DNA from: Paracoccus methylarcula | GTDB taxonomy: Bacteria; Pseudomonadota; Alphaproteobacteria; Rhodobacterales; Rhodobacteraceae | Direction of reading: 5' to 3' | DNA: 64,000 bases | NCBI RefSeq assembly: GCF_003007735.2 | Contig: NZ_PXNQ02000002.1 | Coordinates: 372,001-436,000 of the forward strand | Part shown: piece by piece, positions 31,239 to 40,105 of the stretch | Position numbering within the stretch: position 1 is the stretch's first letter | Layout: each line of letters starts with the position of its first letter | The notes under the pieces: generated by a model | The model's input: the letters and a program-made list of their open reading frames with translations, nothing else | Database searches by the model: none | What the model was told of the DNA's origin: nothing | Translations under genes and position numbers: made by a program

Positions 31239-32267
31239 ATGTCAACGCTGAAGGATGTCGCGAAGAAGGCCGGGCTTTCGGTGACCCAGGTCAGCCGCGC
31301 ACTCAACAATCATTCCGATGTCAGCGCCCGGACGCGCGAGCATGTCCATGCCGTCGCGCGCGCGTTGGGGTATCAGCCCAATATTTCGGCGCGCAAGCTC
31401 GTGTCGGGGCGTTCCGGCATGGTGGGGCTGGTTGTGCCCTGGTCTCCCGACCTGTCTTCGGATGGGCTGTTCATGGAGGTGGTCGCCGGGCTGTCCACGC
31501 ATTTTTCAGCGCGTGAGATGCAATTCGTCCTGCATATCGCGCAGAAAGGAGAGCCGATCCTGCCGGTTTATCGGCGGTTGATCGGGAATGGCGCATTGGA
31601 TGGCTTCGTCCTGGTCGATCCCGAGGACGGTGACGAGAGGGCGGCGTTCCTGACCGAACTCGATGTGCCATTCGTGGTGCATGGCCGGATTGGCGAGAAT
31701 CCGGAACATCCTTATTTCGACATTGATAATGAAGGTATTTTTTATGAACTGACCGATCATCTCCTGTCTCTTGGCCATCGGCGGATTGCCCTGCTGAACG
31801 GGGTCGAGGGGCGCACCTATGTCGGTGCGCGGCGGCGCGGTTATATGCGGGCCCTGGCCGGGGCGGGGGGCGGCGCCGACAAGGCAATCACCCGCAACAG
31901 CGAAATGACCGAGGCGTTCGGGCTGGTTTCGACGGTCGATCTGTTCTCGCCGGGGGGCGATACGCCGACGGCGATCATCTGTGGCAATGTGCGGATCGCC
32001 AAGGGGGTATATCAGGCGCTGCAGGCCCTGGGGTTGACGATCCCGGACGATGTGTCGGTCGTCGCACATGACGACCGCTTGGCAAATCTGCAGACCGCGG
32101 CCTTTTATCCGGCGCTGAGCGTGACCGATGCGCCCTTGCGTGACAGTTGGAAGCCCTTGGCCGGGTGCCTCGCCGACGCGATTGCCGGAGCGCCGCTGCC
32201 GAAGTTGCAGTTGATCGGCTCGCATCAGACCCTATTTCGTCAATCCACCGCCGTCCCGCGAAGCTGA
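31239..32267 (+). CDS. LacI-family transcriptional repressor of the thu operon
   Basis: A 342-residue regulator. The N-terminal HTH (TLKDVAKKAGLSVTQVSRALNNH) and hinge helix (ARKLVSGRSGMVGLV) are standard. The periplasmic-binding-like effector domain has DGFVLVDPEDGDERAAFL, HLLSLGHRRIALLNG, ARRRGYMRAL and the DVSVVAHDDRLA segment, which places the sugar-binding residues. It heads the sugar operon and is flanked by two matching palindromes, so it most likely represses both itself and thuE, with relief by trehalose or a related sugar. AGGTG-like ribosome-binding site is weak (GGGAGCAGCTGTC). Confidence 0.88.
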   Translation: MSTLKDVAKKAGLSVTQVSRALNNHSDVSARTREHVHAVARALGYQPNISARKLVSGRSGMVGLVVPWSPDLSSDGLFMEVVAGLSTHFSAREMQFVLHIAQKGEPILPVYRRLIGNGALDGFVLVDPEDGDERAAFLTELDVPFVVHGRIGENPEHPYFDIDNEGIFYELTDHLLSLGHRRIALLNGVEGRTYVGARRRGYMRALAGAGGGADKAITRNSEMTEAFGLVSTVDLFSPGGDTPTAIICGNVRIAKGVYQALQALGLTIPDDVSVVAHDDRLANLQTAAFYPALSVTDAPLRDSWKPLAGCLADAIAGAPLPKLQLIGSHQTLFRQSTAVPRS

Positions 32268-32291
32268 AGATCCTCCTCTCATAACGAATCG

Positions 32292-32339
32292 TTGACAGCG
32301 TGAGAATGTTTTCGCTAACAAATCCGAAACGTTTCGGAT
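32292..32339 (+). promoter_or_regulatory. thuE promoter with overlapping perfect LacI-type operator
   Basis: A consensus -35 TTGACA lies at 32292-32297, with TAACAA about 18 bases downstream as a weak -10. Directly after it sits the perfect 18-bp palindrome ATCCGAAAC-GTTTCGGAT (32322-32339) with the central CG typical of LacI-family operators. Repressor bound here would block transcription start. Confidence 0.75.
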
Positions 32340-32425
32340 CGCGATCAGAGGAAGAATCATCGCGGCGAAACGCAACAGGGAGTGAAGCGGGCCATATCGG
32401 CGCTGCAATCAGGGAGGAGAAGATC

Positions 32426-33694
32426 ATGAAAATACGGATGGTGAAGTCCGGCTTGTCGATATGCGCGCTATGCGTGGCCGCGGGGATGTCGCCTGCCGGC
32501 GCCGAAGAGCTTTTCTATGTCAGCGGGGCGGTCGGGAATGCCCTCGAGAATTTCAGGGAGACGGTGAAGCCCTGGGAAGAGGCGACCGGGCATACCGTGA
32601 CGCTGGTGCCCATGCCCGCTTCGAGTTCGGATCAGTTCGCGCAATATCGCCTGTGGCTGGCTGCCGGGACGACCGACGTGGATCTGTATCAGACCGATGT
32701 CATCTGGGCGCCGCAACTGGCCGATCATTTCGTCGATCTGTCCGATGCCGCCAAGGACCTGATCCCGCAGCATTTCCCCTCGGTTATCGAAAGCCAGACC
32801 GTTGATGGCAAACTGGTCGCGCTGCCACTCTTTACTGACGCGCCGGCGCTGTATTACCGCGCCGACCTGCTGGAGAAATACGGCAAGGAAGTTCCCGCGA
32901 CATGGGAAGAGCTGACCCTGACCGCACAGGAAATCCAGGATGCCGAGCGGGCCGAGGGCGCGGCGGATCTGTGGGGATATGTCTGGCAGGGCAATGCCTA
33001 TGAAGGTCTGACCTGCAATGCGCTGGAATGGATCAAATCCGCCGGTGGTGGGCAGATCGTCGAGGCGGACGGCACCATCTCGGTCAATAACGACGCGGCG
33101 GCACAGGCGCTGGAGATGGCGGCTGGCTGGATCGGCACGATCAGCCCCGAGGGCGTGCTGGCCTATCAGGAAGAAGAGGCGCGCGGCGTCTGGCAGACCG
33201 GCAACGCGGTTTTCATGCGCAACTGGCCCTATGCCTTCAACCTGTCGAATGGTGATGACAGCGCGGTGAAGGGAAAATTCGACGTGGCGCCGCTGCCTTC
33301 GGGCGGAGACGGCTCTGCCGCGACGCTCGGCGGCTGGAATGTCGCGGTTTCGAAATATTCGACCAAGCAGGAGGCGGCGATCAGCCTTGCGCTATATCTG
33401 TCTGGACCCGAAGGGCAGAAGAGCACGACGCTGAAAAACAGCAACCTGCCGACCATCACCGCGCTTTACGACGATCCCGACATCGCCGAGCAGGTGCCCT
33501 TTGTCCCACGCTGGAAAGAGGTGTTCGAACAGGCGGTCCCGCGCCCTTCGGCGGCAACCAAGGGAAAATACAACGAGGTTTCGGCAAAATTCTGGTCGGC
33601 GGTCCATGAAACCCTGTCCGGGACGGGCAGTGCCGCCGAGAATCTCGAATTGCTGGAACTGGATCTCAGCGACATCCAGGGTTCGGGCTGGTGA
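32426..33694 (+). CDS. thuE: Sugar ABC transporter substrate-binding protein (trehalose-type)
   Basis: Periplasmic binding protein of 422 residues with a signal peptide (residues 1-26, ending SPAGAEE). The mature protein is a family 1 solute-binding fold: LFYVSGAVGNALENF, DLYQTDVIWAPQLADHFVDL, PLFTDAPALYYRADLLEKYG, and the C-terminal LGGWNVAVSKYSTKQEAAISL. The ATG at 32426 follows GGGAGGAGA. It is the first gene after the operator and is followed by permeases, ATPase, thuA and thuB in the order of the Sinorhizobium thuEFGKAB operon. Trehalose/maltose/sucrose specificity is inferred from that order. Confidence 0.88.
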   Translation: MKIRMVKSGLSICALCVAAGMSPAGAEELFYVSGAVGNALENFRETVKPWEEATGHTVTLVPMPASSSDQFAQYRLWLAAGTTDVDLYQTDVIWAPQLADHFVDLSDAAKDLIPQHFPSVIESQTVDGKLVALPLFTDAPALYYRADLLEKYGKEVPATWEELTLTAQEIQDAERAEGAADLWGYVWQGNAYEGLTCNALEWIKSAGGGQIVEADGTISVNNDAAAQALEMAAGWIGTISPEGVLAYQEEEARGVWQTGNAVFMRNWPYAFNLSNGDDSAVKGKFDVAPLPSGGDGSAATLGGWNVAVSKYSTKQEAAISLALYLSGPEGQKSTTLKNSNLPTITALYDDPDIAEQVPFVPRWKEVFEQAVPRPSAATKGKYNEVSAKFWSAVHETLSGTGSAAENLELLELDLSDIQGSGW

Positions 33695-33784
33695 TCTGAC
33701 CGCCTGACGGCCCCACCGACTGGGCCGGGCGTTTACCACGCCCGTCCCCATCGGCCCGATGGGCCATGACGAGGAGATATTCCA

Positions 33785-34747
33785 ATGACCGACCTTACCC
33801 TGGGCCGCGCCGCGGGCCCCAGTCTGAAGCAACGCAGGCAAAGGGCGGCCTTCTGGTTCCTGGCGCCCATGCTGATCGCGTTGTTCTGCGTCGCCGCATG
33901 GCCACTCTTGCGCACCATCTGGTTCTCGATGACCGATGCCAGCCTGTCGAGCATGTATGAAGCCGAATGGATCGGCTTCGACAACTACCTATCCGTCCGA
34001 ACCCTGTCCTCGGGACGCGTGGTGTTTCGCGGGACGCTGGTCGATCCGCATTGGTGGAACGCCGTCTGGAACACCGTGCGCTTCGCGCTGATCTCGGTCG
34101 GGTTCGAGACCGCTTTCGGCCTGATCGTGGCGCTGGTGATGAATGCCGAGTTCAAGGGCAGGGGGCTGGTGCGCGCCGCGATCCTGATCCCCTGGGCAAT
34201 CCCGACCATCGTTTCGGCCAAGATGTGGGGCTGGATGCTGAACGACCAGTTCGGGATCATCAACGATATCCTCCTGGGTGTCGGCCTGATCGACCAGAAG
34301 ATCGCCTGGACCGCCAGCGTCGACACAGCCATGACCGCGGTGCTGATCGTGGATATCTGGAAGACCACGCCCTTCATGGCGCTGTTGATCCTGGCCGGGC
34401 TTCAGATGGTGCCCCGCGACATCTACGAGGCGGCGCGGCTGGACGGGGTTCATCCGGTCAAGGTGTTCTTCCGCATCACCCTGCCGCTGATCAAGCCCGC
34501 GCTGATGGTTGCCGTCATCTTCCGGATGCTGGACGCGCTGCGGATCTTTGATCTGGTCTATGTGCTGACGCCGAACTCGGCGGCGACCAAGACCATGTCG
34601 GTCATCAGCCGCGAGAACATGATCGATTTCGACAAATTCGCCTATGGGGCCGCGCAATCGACGCTGCTCTTTGCCATCATCGCCGTTTTCGTCAGCCTCT
34701 ATATCTGGCTGGGGCGCGTCGATCTGTCGGGGGATAGCCAGAGATGA
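33785..34747 (+). CDS. thuF: Sugar ABC transporter permease, MalF type
   Basis: Inner-membrane permease of 320 residues with six transmembrane helices, starting with FWFLAPMLIALFCVAAWPLL. The ATPase-coupling EAA loop reads EAARLDGVHPVKVFFRITLP. The first periplasmic loop contains a large insertion (residues about 50-100), as in MalF-like permeases. Its stop overlaps the thuG start by four bases. An AGGAG precedes the ATG. Confidence 0.9.
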   Translation: MTDLTLGRAAGPSLKQRRQRAAFWFLAPMLIALFCVAAWPLLRTIWFSMTDASLSSMYEAEWIGFDNYLSVRTLSSGRVVFRGTLVDPHWWNAVWNTVRFALISVGFETAFGLIVALVMNAEFKGRGLVRAAILIPWAIPTIVSAKMWGWMLNDQFGIINDILLGVGLIDQKIAWTASVDTAMTAVLIVDIWKTTPFMALLILAGLQMVPRDIYEAARLDGVHPVKVFFRITLPLIKPALMVAVIFRMLDALRIFDLVYVLTPNSAATKTMSVISRENMIDFDKFAYGAAQSTLLFAIIAVFVSLYIWLGRVDLSGDSQR

Positions 34748-35574
34748 CCCGCAACCTGCCTTCCCGCATCGCGTTCTATGCATTGGTCGCCGTGATCGTG
34801 CTGTTCGCGGTATTCCCGTTCTACTACGCCATCGTCACCAGCTTCTCGACCGGCACGGCGCTGTTCCAGGTGAGTTACTGGCCGAAAGTGTTCGATCTTG
34901 CCAATTACAAGGCCGTTCTGGGCAGCCGGAATTTTCCGCGCTCGATCCTGAACTCGGTCTTCATCGCCGGTTGCACGGTGGGTTTCGCGCTGTTCCTGGC
35001 GGTGACCGCCTCTTATGCGCTGGCCCGCGTGCGGTTCCGGGGCAGGGGCCTGCTGCTGATGACCATCCTTGCCGTGTCGATGTTTCCACAGATTGCCGTT
35101 CTGGCGGGGCTGTTCGAACTTGTCCGGTTCCTTGGCATCTTCAACACCCCCTGGGCGATGATCCTGTCCTATACCATCTTCACGCTGCCCTTCACGGTCT
35201 GGGTGCTGACAACCTTCATGCGGGATCTGCCGGTCGAGATCGAAGAGGCCGCCATCGTGGATGGCGCCAACCCTTGGGTCATCATCACCCGCGTCTTCCT
35301 GCCGCTGCTCTGGCCGGCGCTGGTCACGACCGGGCTTCTGGCCTTCATCGGGGCGTGGAACGAATTCCTGTTCGCACTGACCTTCACCAGCTCGGAATCC
35401 ATGCGGACCGTTCCGGTGGCCATCGCGCTGCTTACGGGCGCGTCCCAGCAGGAAATCCCCTGGGGTCCGATCCTCGCGGCCTCGGTCATCGTGACCGTGC
35501 CGCTGATCGTCCTCGTCCTCATCTTCCAACGCAAGATCGTCGCGGGCCTGACCGCAGGCGGAGTGAAAGGCTGA
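34744..35574 (+). CDS. thuG: Sugar ABC transporter permease, MalG type
   Basis: Second permease of the importer, 276 residues with six transmembrane helices. EAA loop EEAAIVDGANPWVIITRVFLP. Start codon overlaps the thuF stop (ATGA) and the thuK start follows four bases after its end, so all three are translationally coupled. Confidence 0.92.
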   Translation: MTRNLPSRIAFYALVAVIVLFAVFPFYYAIVTSFSTGTALFQVSYWPKVFDLANYKAVLGSRNFPRSILNSVFIAGCTVGFALFLAVTASYALARVRFRGRGLLLMTILAVSMFPQIAVLAGLFELVRFLGIFNTPWAMILSYTIFTLPFTVWVLTTFMRDLPVEIEEAAIVDGANPWVIITRVFLPLLWPALVTTGLLAFIGAWNEFLFALTFTSSESMRTVPVAIALLTGASQQEIPWGPILAASVIVTVPLIVLVLIFQRKIVAGLTAGGVKG

Positions 35575-35578
35575 AACC

Positions 35579-36586
35579 ATGGCCAAGATCGAACTGAAGA
35601 ACGTCACCAAATCCTATGGCGCCGTCGAGGTGATCAAGGGCATCGACCTGGAAATCCGCAAGGGCGAGTTCATGGTCTTTGTCGGCCCCTCCGGTTGCGG
35701 CAAATCGACCCTGCTGCGCCTTGTCTCGGGGCTGGAAGAAATCACCTCGGGTGACCTGCTTTTCGACGACCAGAAGGTGAACCATCTCGTCCCGTCCGAC
35801 CGGGGCATCGCGATGGTGTTCCAAAGCTATGCGCTGTATCCGCATATGAAGGTCTATGACAACATGGCCTTCGGCATGAAGCTGGCACGGGCGGACAAGG
35901 CCGAAACCGACAGGCGCGTGCGCGAGGCCGCAGGGCTTTTGCAGATCGAGCATCTGCTCGACCGGCTGCCCAAGCAGCTTTCGGGCGGCCAGCGTCAGCG
36001 CGTTGCCATCGGTCGCGCCATCGTGCGCGATCCGAGGGTGTTCCTGTTCGACGAGCCGTTGTCGAACCTTGACGCCGCGCTGCGCGTGCAGACCCGACTG
36101 GAGATCGCCAAGCTGCATCACGCGATGCGGGACACGACGATGATCTATGTCACCCATGACCAGGTCGAGGCGATGACGTTGGCCGACCGTATCGCCGTGC
36201 TGCGCGATGGCAAGCTGGAACAGGTGGGCACCCCGGCCGAGCTTTACGAAAACCCGAACTCGACTTTCGTGGCGGGCTTTATCGGCAGCCCGAAGATGAA
36301 CTTCCTGACCGGCAGCTTTGCGGATGCCAAGGGCTGCGCGACGCTTGGCGCGCGCCCCGAACATATCGAATTGACGCCGGATGGCAGCGGCGAGTGGCAG
36401 GGCGAAGTCGTTCACGCCGAGGATCTGGGTTCGGACAATTACCTGTTCGTCGAGATCGGCGCGGACGAGCCCTTGGTCGTCCGCCAGCCCGGCAAGCTGG
36501 CGATCCCCTATGGCAGCCAGGTGTCGCTGCAACCGCAGGCACAGCACCTGCATCGCTTCGGCGCGGACGGCCAGCCGCTCCGCTGA
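35579..36586 (+). CDS. thuK: Sugar ABC transporter ATP-binding protein, MalK/UgpC type
   Basis: ATPase energising the importer, 335 residues. Walker [10 protein letters not shown] at residues 36-44, Q-loop [13 protein letters not shown], signature [14 protein letters not shown], Walker [13 protein letters not shown], and the switch His in THDQ. The C-terminal regulatory OB-type domain ([22 protein letters not shown]) is somewhat shorter than in MalK proteins of about 370 residues. Confidence 0.93.
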   Translation: MAKIELKNVTKSYGAVEVIKGIDLEIRKGEFMVFVGPSGCGKSTLLRLVSGLEEITSGDLLFDDQKVNHLVPSDRGIAMVFQSYALYPHMKVYDNMAFGMKLARADKAETDRRVREAAGLLQIEHLLDRLPKQLSGGQRQRVAIGRAIVRDPRVFLFDEPLSNLDAALRVQTRLEIAKLHHAMRDTTMIYVTHDQVEAMTLADRIAVLRDGKLEQVGTPAELYENPNSTFVAGFIGSPKMNFLTGSFADAKGCATLGARPEHIELTPDGSGEWQGEVVHAEDLGSDNYLFVEIGADEPLVVRQPGKLAIPYGSQVSLQPQAQHLHRFGADGQPLR

Positions 36587-36653
36587 CATTGCCGTCAACA
36601 ATACCAGTCAAACCCCGCGCGCGCAGTCGGCGGAGCAATTCGAGGAGAGCAAG

Positions 36654-37439
36654 ATGAATATCCGCGTTACCGTCTGGAACGAGAATGTCCATGAGCGGAA
36701 AAACCAGATCGTCGCATCGGTCTATCCCGAAGGGATACACGGTACGATCGCCGAAGGTTTGAACGCAGACCCCGCGATCACGGCGGCGACCGCCACGCTG
36801 CAAGAGCCCGAGCATGGGCTGACGGAAGAAAAGCTGGTGCAGACCGACGTGTTGTTCTGGTGGGCGCATTGCGCTCATGGAGAGGTCGCTGACGAAGTGG
36901 TCGAACGGATCTGCAATGCCGTCTGGTCGGGCATGGGGATGGTTTTCCTGCATTCGGCGCATTTCTCCAAGCCCTTCAAGCGGCTGATGGGCAGCCCCTG
37001 CAACCTGACCTGGCGCGAGGCGGGCGAGCGGGAACGGCTGTGGATCACCTCGCGGGGCCATCCGATCACCGCCGGGCTGCCGAACCATTTCGAACTGGAA
37101 AACGAGGAAATGTATGGCGAACCCTTCGGCGTGCCCGAGCCGCTGGAGACGGTCTTCCTCAGCTGGTTCTCGGGCGGCGAGGCGTTCCGTTCGGGTCTGA
37201 CCTACAGGCGCGGGGCCGGGAATATCTTCTATTTCCGGCCGGGCCACGAAACCTACCCGACCTATCACGACGCCAATGTCCAGCGTGTGCTGATCAATGC
37301 GGCGAAATGGGCGCATAACCCGGCGCCGCGGCTTTCCGATCCCAATATCGCGCCGAATGTTCCCGTGACCGAGGCGCTCGAACCCATCGAGGAGCGCGGC
37401 CCCCGGCTGCATCAACATGGCGAGGAAGGGTTCCGCTGA
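36654..37439 (+). CDS. thuA: ThuA-domain trehalose utilisation protein
   Basis: A 261-residue protein of the ThuA family (class I glutamine-amidotransferase-like fold). Seen: [12 protein letters not shown] at the start, [64 protein letters not shown]. ThuA acts with ThuB in oxidising trehalose-type disaccharides to 3-keto forms in rhizobia. The ATG at 36654 has GAGGAGAGC upstream. The stop overlaps the thuB start by one base. Confidence 0.88.
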   Translation: MNIRVTVWNENVHERKNQIVASVYPEGIHGTIAEGLNADPAITAATATLQEPEHGLTEEKLVQTDVLFWWAHCAHGEVADEVVERICNAVWSGMGMVFLHSAHFSKPFKRLMGSPCNLTWREAGERERLWITSRGHPITAGLPNHFELENEEMYGEPFGVPEPLETVFLSWFSGGEAFRSGLTYRRGAGNIFYFRPGHETYPTYHDANVQRVLINAAKWAHNPAPRLSDPNIAPNVPVTEALEPIEERGPRLHQHGEEGFR

Positions 37440-38494
37440 TGAGCAAGATCCGGCTCTTGATCCTTGGCACCGGCGGCATGGCGCGGAACCATGCCGAAGG
37501 TTTCGCCGAACTCCCGGATGTCGAGATCGTCGCGGGCGTGGATACCCGCGCCGATCAACTGGCCGCTTTCTGCGGGGAATACGGTATCCCGCAGGCTTTC
37601 GGCTCGCTTGACGAAGCGCTTTTGTGGGGCCAGTTCGACGCGGCGACGAATGTCACCCCCGATGCCGCGCATTACCCGACAACCATGCCGCTGTTGGCGG
37701 CGGGCAAGCATGTGCTCTGTGAAAAACCCCTGGCGACCGATGCCGCCCAGGCTCGGGAAATGGCCGAGGCTGCCGCAAGGGCGGGCGTGGTAAACATGGT
37801 CAACCTGTCTTACCGCAACGTGCCCGCCCTGCAGCAGGCTGCACGCATGGTCGGCGCGGGCGAAATCGGCACGGTGAGGCATTTCGAGGCATCCTATCTG
37901 CAAAGCTGGCTGACCCAGCCTGCCTGGGGCGATTGGCGCAGCGAAAGCCAATGGCTGTGGCGGTTGTCCACCGCGCATGGCTCCAAGGGGGTTCTGGGCG
38001 ATGTCGGGATCCATATCCTTGATTTCGCGACCTTCATCGCCGCGCAGAATGCCCGCGAAGTGTCCTGCCGCCTGGCCACTTTCGACAAGGCATCGGGTGG
38101 GCGGATCGGGGATTATACCCTCGATGCGAACGACTCGGTGACGATGCAGCTTCTGCTGGAGAATGGTGGGCTGGGAACGGTGGCGGCGACACGCTTTGCC
38201 AGCGGCCATCTGAACGACCTGCGGCTGCGTATATATGGCGATACGGGCGGGCTGGAGGTCAGTTTCGAGCGCCAGCAAAGCCGCTTGCGCGCCTGCCTTG
38301 CCCCCGATCTGCAAAGCGCGGAATGGCACGAGATCGATTGCCCGCCGGTGGTGCCGATCTATCGGCGTTTCGTCGATGCGATCCGGGGGGAGGGGGCAGT
38401 TGATCCCGACTTCGCCCGGGGTGCCGCATTGCAGCGCCTGCTGGATCGGGCTGAGGAGTCGGCTTGTCAGGGCGGGCTCAGCCTCGCCGTCTGA
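37439..38494 (+). CDS. thuB: Gfo/Idh/MocA oxidoreductase, ThuB type
   Basis: NAD(P)-dependent dehydrogenase of 351 residues. Rossmann entry LILGTGGMARNHAEGFAEL, the LCEKPLATDAAQAREM motif with the catalytic Lys, and the C-terminal domain start NMVNLSYRNVPALQQA with DVGIHILDFATFIA. With ThuA it is expected to dehydrogenate the imported disaccharide at C3. The last gene of the operon, followed by a strong hairpin. Confidence 0.88.
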   Translation: MSKIRLLILGTGGMARNHAEGFAELPDVEIVAGVDTRADQLAAFCGEYGIPQAFGSLDEALLWGQFDAATNVTPDAAHYPTTMPLLAAGKHVLCEKPLATDAAQAREMAEAAARAGVVNMVNLSYRNVPALQQAARMVGAGEIGTVRHFEASYLQSWLTQPAWGDWRSESQWLWRLSTAHGSKGVLGDVGIHILDFATFIAAQNAREVSCRLATFDKASGGRIGDYTLDANDSVTMQLLLENGGLGTVAATRFASGHLNDLRLRIYGDTGGLEVSFERQQSRLRACLAPDLQSAEWHEIDCPPVVPIYRRFVDAIRGEGAVDPDFARGAALQRLLDRAEESACQGGLSLAV

Positions 38495-38501
38495 AGGGCC
38501 G

Positions 38502-38532
38502 GTGGCGGCGCCCTTCCTCCCGGCGCCGCCAC
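38502..38532 (+). terminator. Terminator hairpin of the thu operon
   Basis: GTGGCGGCGCC and GGCGCCGCCAC make an eleven-base-pair perfect stem with a nine-base loop, starting eight bases after the thuB stop. No T-tract. Confidence 0.7.
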
Positions 38533-38993
38533 GCAAGCATAAAGGTTTTACCAGGAATGGTATCGAGGCAAGCGCGCCTCCTATCAGTCTTTCGGGCGGC
38601 CGGAGGGTAGGAGGGCGATCATTGCGGTGGATGTGGACACCGCGACTGCCATCACCCAGCTGACGGCAGATATGATTCGACGTCGAAGGTCTCGCCACGC
38701 CAGATCACCCGGATTTCGGCACATTGCTGGGCCGCCACGCCATTGTTGAAATCGAACCGGATGACGAGATGCGGCCTTTTCACGGCATTGTGACATAAGC
38801 GAGATGGACCGAAGCCGGAGAAAACGGGCAACGCATGTCATGCAACATGCGCTAGCGTGGCATGCGAATGCTTGGATCGTCACGTTTCTGGGCATGGTCG
38901 AAGCGCACTTCATCGCTGTAGGTCCAATGAACCCGCACATTCTGAAAATTGTAGCTTAAACTGTTCTATTTGGCTGAATTTATTAAAGTATTT
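38533..38993. other. Decayed sequence between thuB and the 3' end of tRNA-Val
   Basis: No intact gene. On the minus strand two short coding-like pieces are readable: one ending IRVIWRGETFDVESYLPSAG (stop near 38653), which faintly resembles the end of phage head-tail joining proteins, and one reading VRVHWTYSDEVRFDHAQKRD (stop near 38856), unrecognised. The last 60 bases are AT-rich. The position next to a tRNA 3' end fits an old integration site, but no integrase or att duplication is visible. Confidence 0.35.
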
Positions 38994-39069
<76 letters not shown>

Positions 39070-39098
39070 CCGGCGGTGCTTTTAACCTGTTGCGGCGA

Positions 39099-39650
39099 TC
39101 AGCGCCAGACCTCGTGAGCCGCTTTTCGAACGACATGGACTGCCCCCTGTTCAACAGGCAGATCTGCCAGCCTCGACCGTGGCAGGCCAAGCGCGAGAAT
39201 ACGCAGCATTCGAAGCGTGATCCCATGTGTCACGATCAGGGCCGGGCCGGTCAGATCGTCCAGAAAGCTTTGGCAACGGACCGACAATTGCGTGAAATTC
39301 TCTCCGCCGGGTGAGCGGTCGTACCAATCGAGAGGTGAGCCGGCGAAACATTCAGGATGGGCGGGCCGCAACTCCTCGACCCTATGCCCGGTGAATTCGC
39401 CGACATCGATCTCGCAGAGCCGGGAATCGACCCTGAATTCCTTGCCGGCAAACACGACATCCGCAGTCCGGAGGGCGCGGCCCTGCGGGCTGGAAATTCG
39501 CTCTGCCGTGACGTCACCGATCAGTTCGGATTGCCGCGCGGCCTGCGCCATGCCCAGTTCCGTCAAAGGAGAATCCGATCGACCCTGCATCCGTCCCGCA
39601 AGGTTCCATTCGGTTTGCCCATGGCGCATCAGGTAAAGGTCGGGATACAT
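39099..39650 (-). CDS. Histidine phosphatase family protein (phosphoglycerate mutase-like)
   Basis: A 184-residue protein. The catalytic RHG motif is in LYLMRHGQTEWN, followed by GRMQGRSDSPLTELG, the CEIDVGEFTG acid/glutamate region, and the second catalytic His in LIVTHGITLRML. Short members like this are usually broad phosphatases, not glycolytic mutases. The ATG at 39650 has a perfect AAGGAGG just upstream, so the longer in-frame opening to 39722 is rejected. Confidence 0.88.
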   Translation of the reverse strand: MYPDLYLMRHGQTEWNLAGRMQGRSDSPLTELGMAQAARQSELIGDVTAERISSPQGRALRTADVVFAGKEFRVDSRLCEIDVGEFTGHRVEELRPAHPECFAGSPLDWYDRSPGGENFTQLSVRCQSFLDDLTGPALIVTHGITLRMLRILALGLPRSRLADLPVEQGAVHVVRKAAHEVWR

Positions 39651-39844
39651 CCGGCTTCCTCCTTGAAACGGCGTGTCGCTGGACATCGGGGCAGGGTTCA
39701 CCCCGGGCATGGGTGACGGCATATGGCCGCCAGACCGAAACTCCTGCGGATCTGCGTCTGCCGGCGAACAAGAGCGTGCCTTGATTTACCCATTTTCGCC
39801 ATATCCGCAACCTGCTAAAGACGCTATCGAGGATCGACTATTTC

Positions 39845-40021
39845 AGCAACCTGCTAGAGGTTCGCGCCGTCGAAATCACCGGCAACCGTATCGGCGATGC
39901 CTCCATCCTGCCGGGGTTCCTCACTCGGATTGTGGCAAATTGGGGACGGTTCAGTGCCACCGCTGACGGCATCCACGATAGCTATGCAGACAGCAGGACA
40001 GTTGTTGCGATGCGTTATTAG
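39845..40021 (+). pseudogene. IS5-family transposase remnant
   Basis: The frame reads LLEVRAVEITGNRIGDASIL, then PGFLTRI and SATADGIHDSYADSR. This follows the catalytic-domain stretch of IS5-type DDE transposases, in which EVTGSHIGDAPVLP precedes TADGAYDTR. About 55 codons survive with no start, no downstream Glu motif and no inverted repeats. An 11-base direct repeat GCAACCTGCTA occurs at 39807 and 39846. The rest of 39651-40105 holds nothing recognisable. Confidence 0.55.
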
Positions 40022-40105
40022 TATTAATCCGACGTCCAGATGAATGACACACGTTGACCATTCGAATCTAAGCGGGCTATGAAGCTTGAGAAACAAGGGG
40101 TGATA

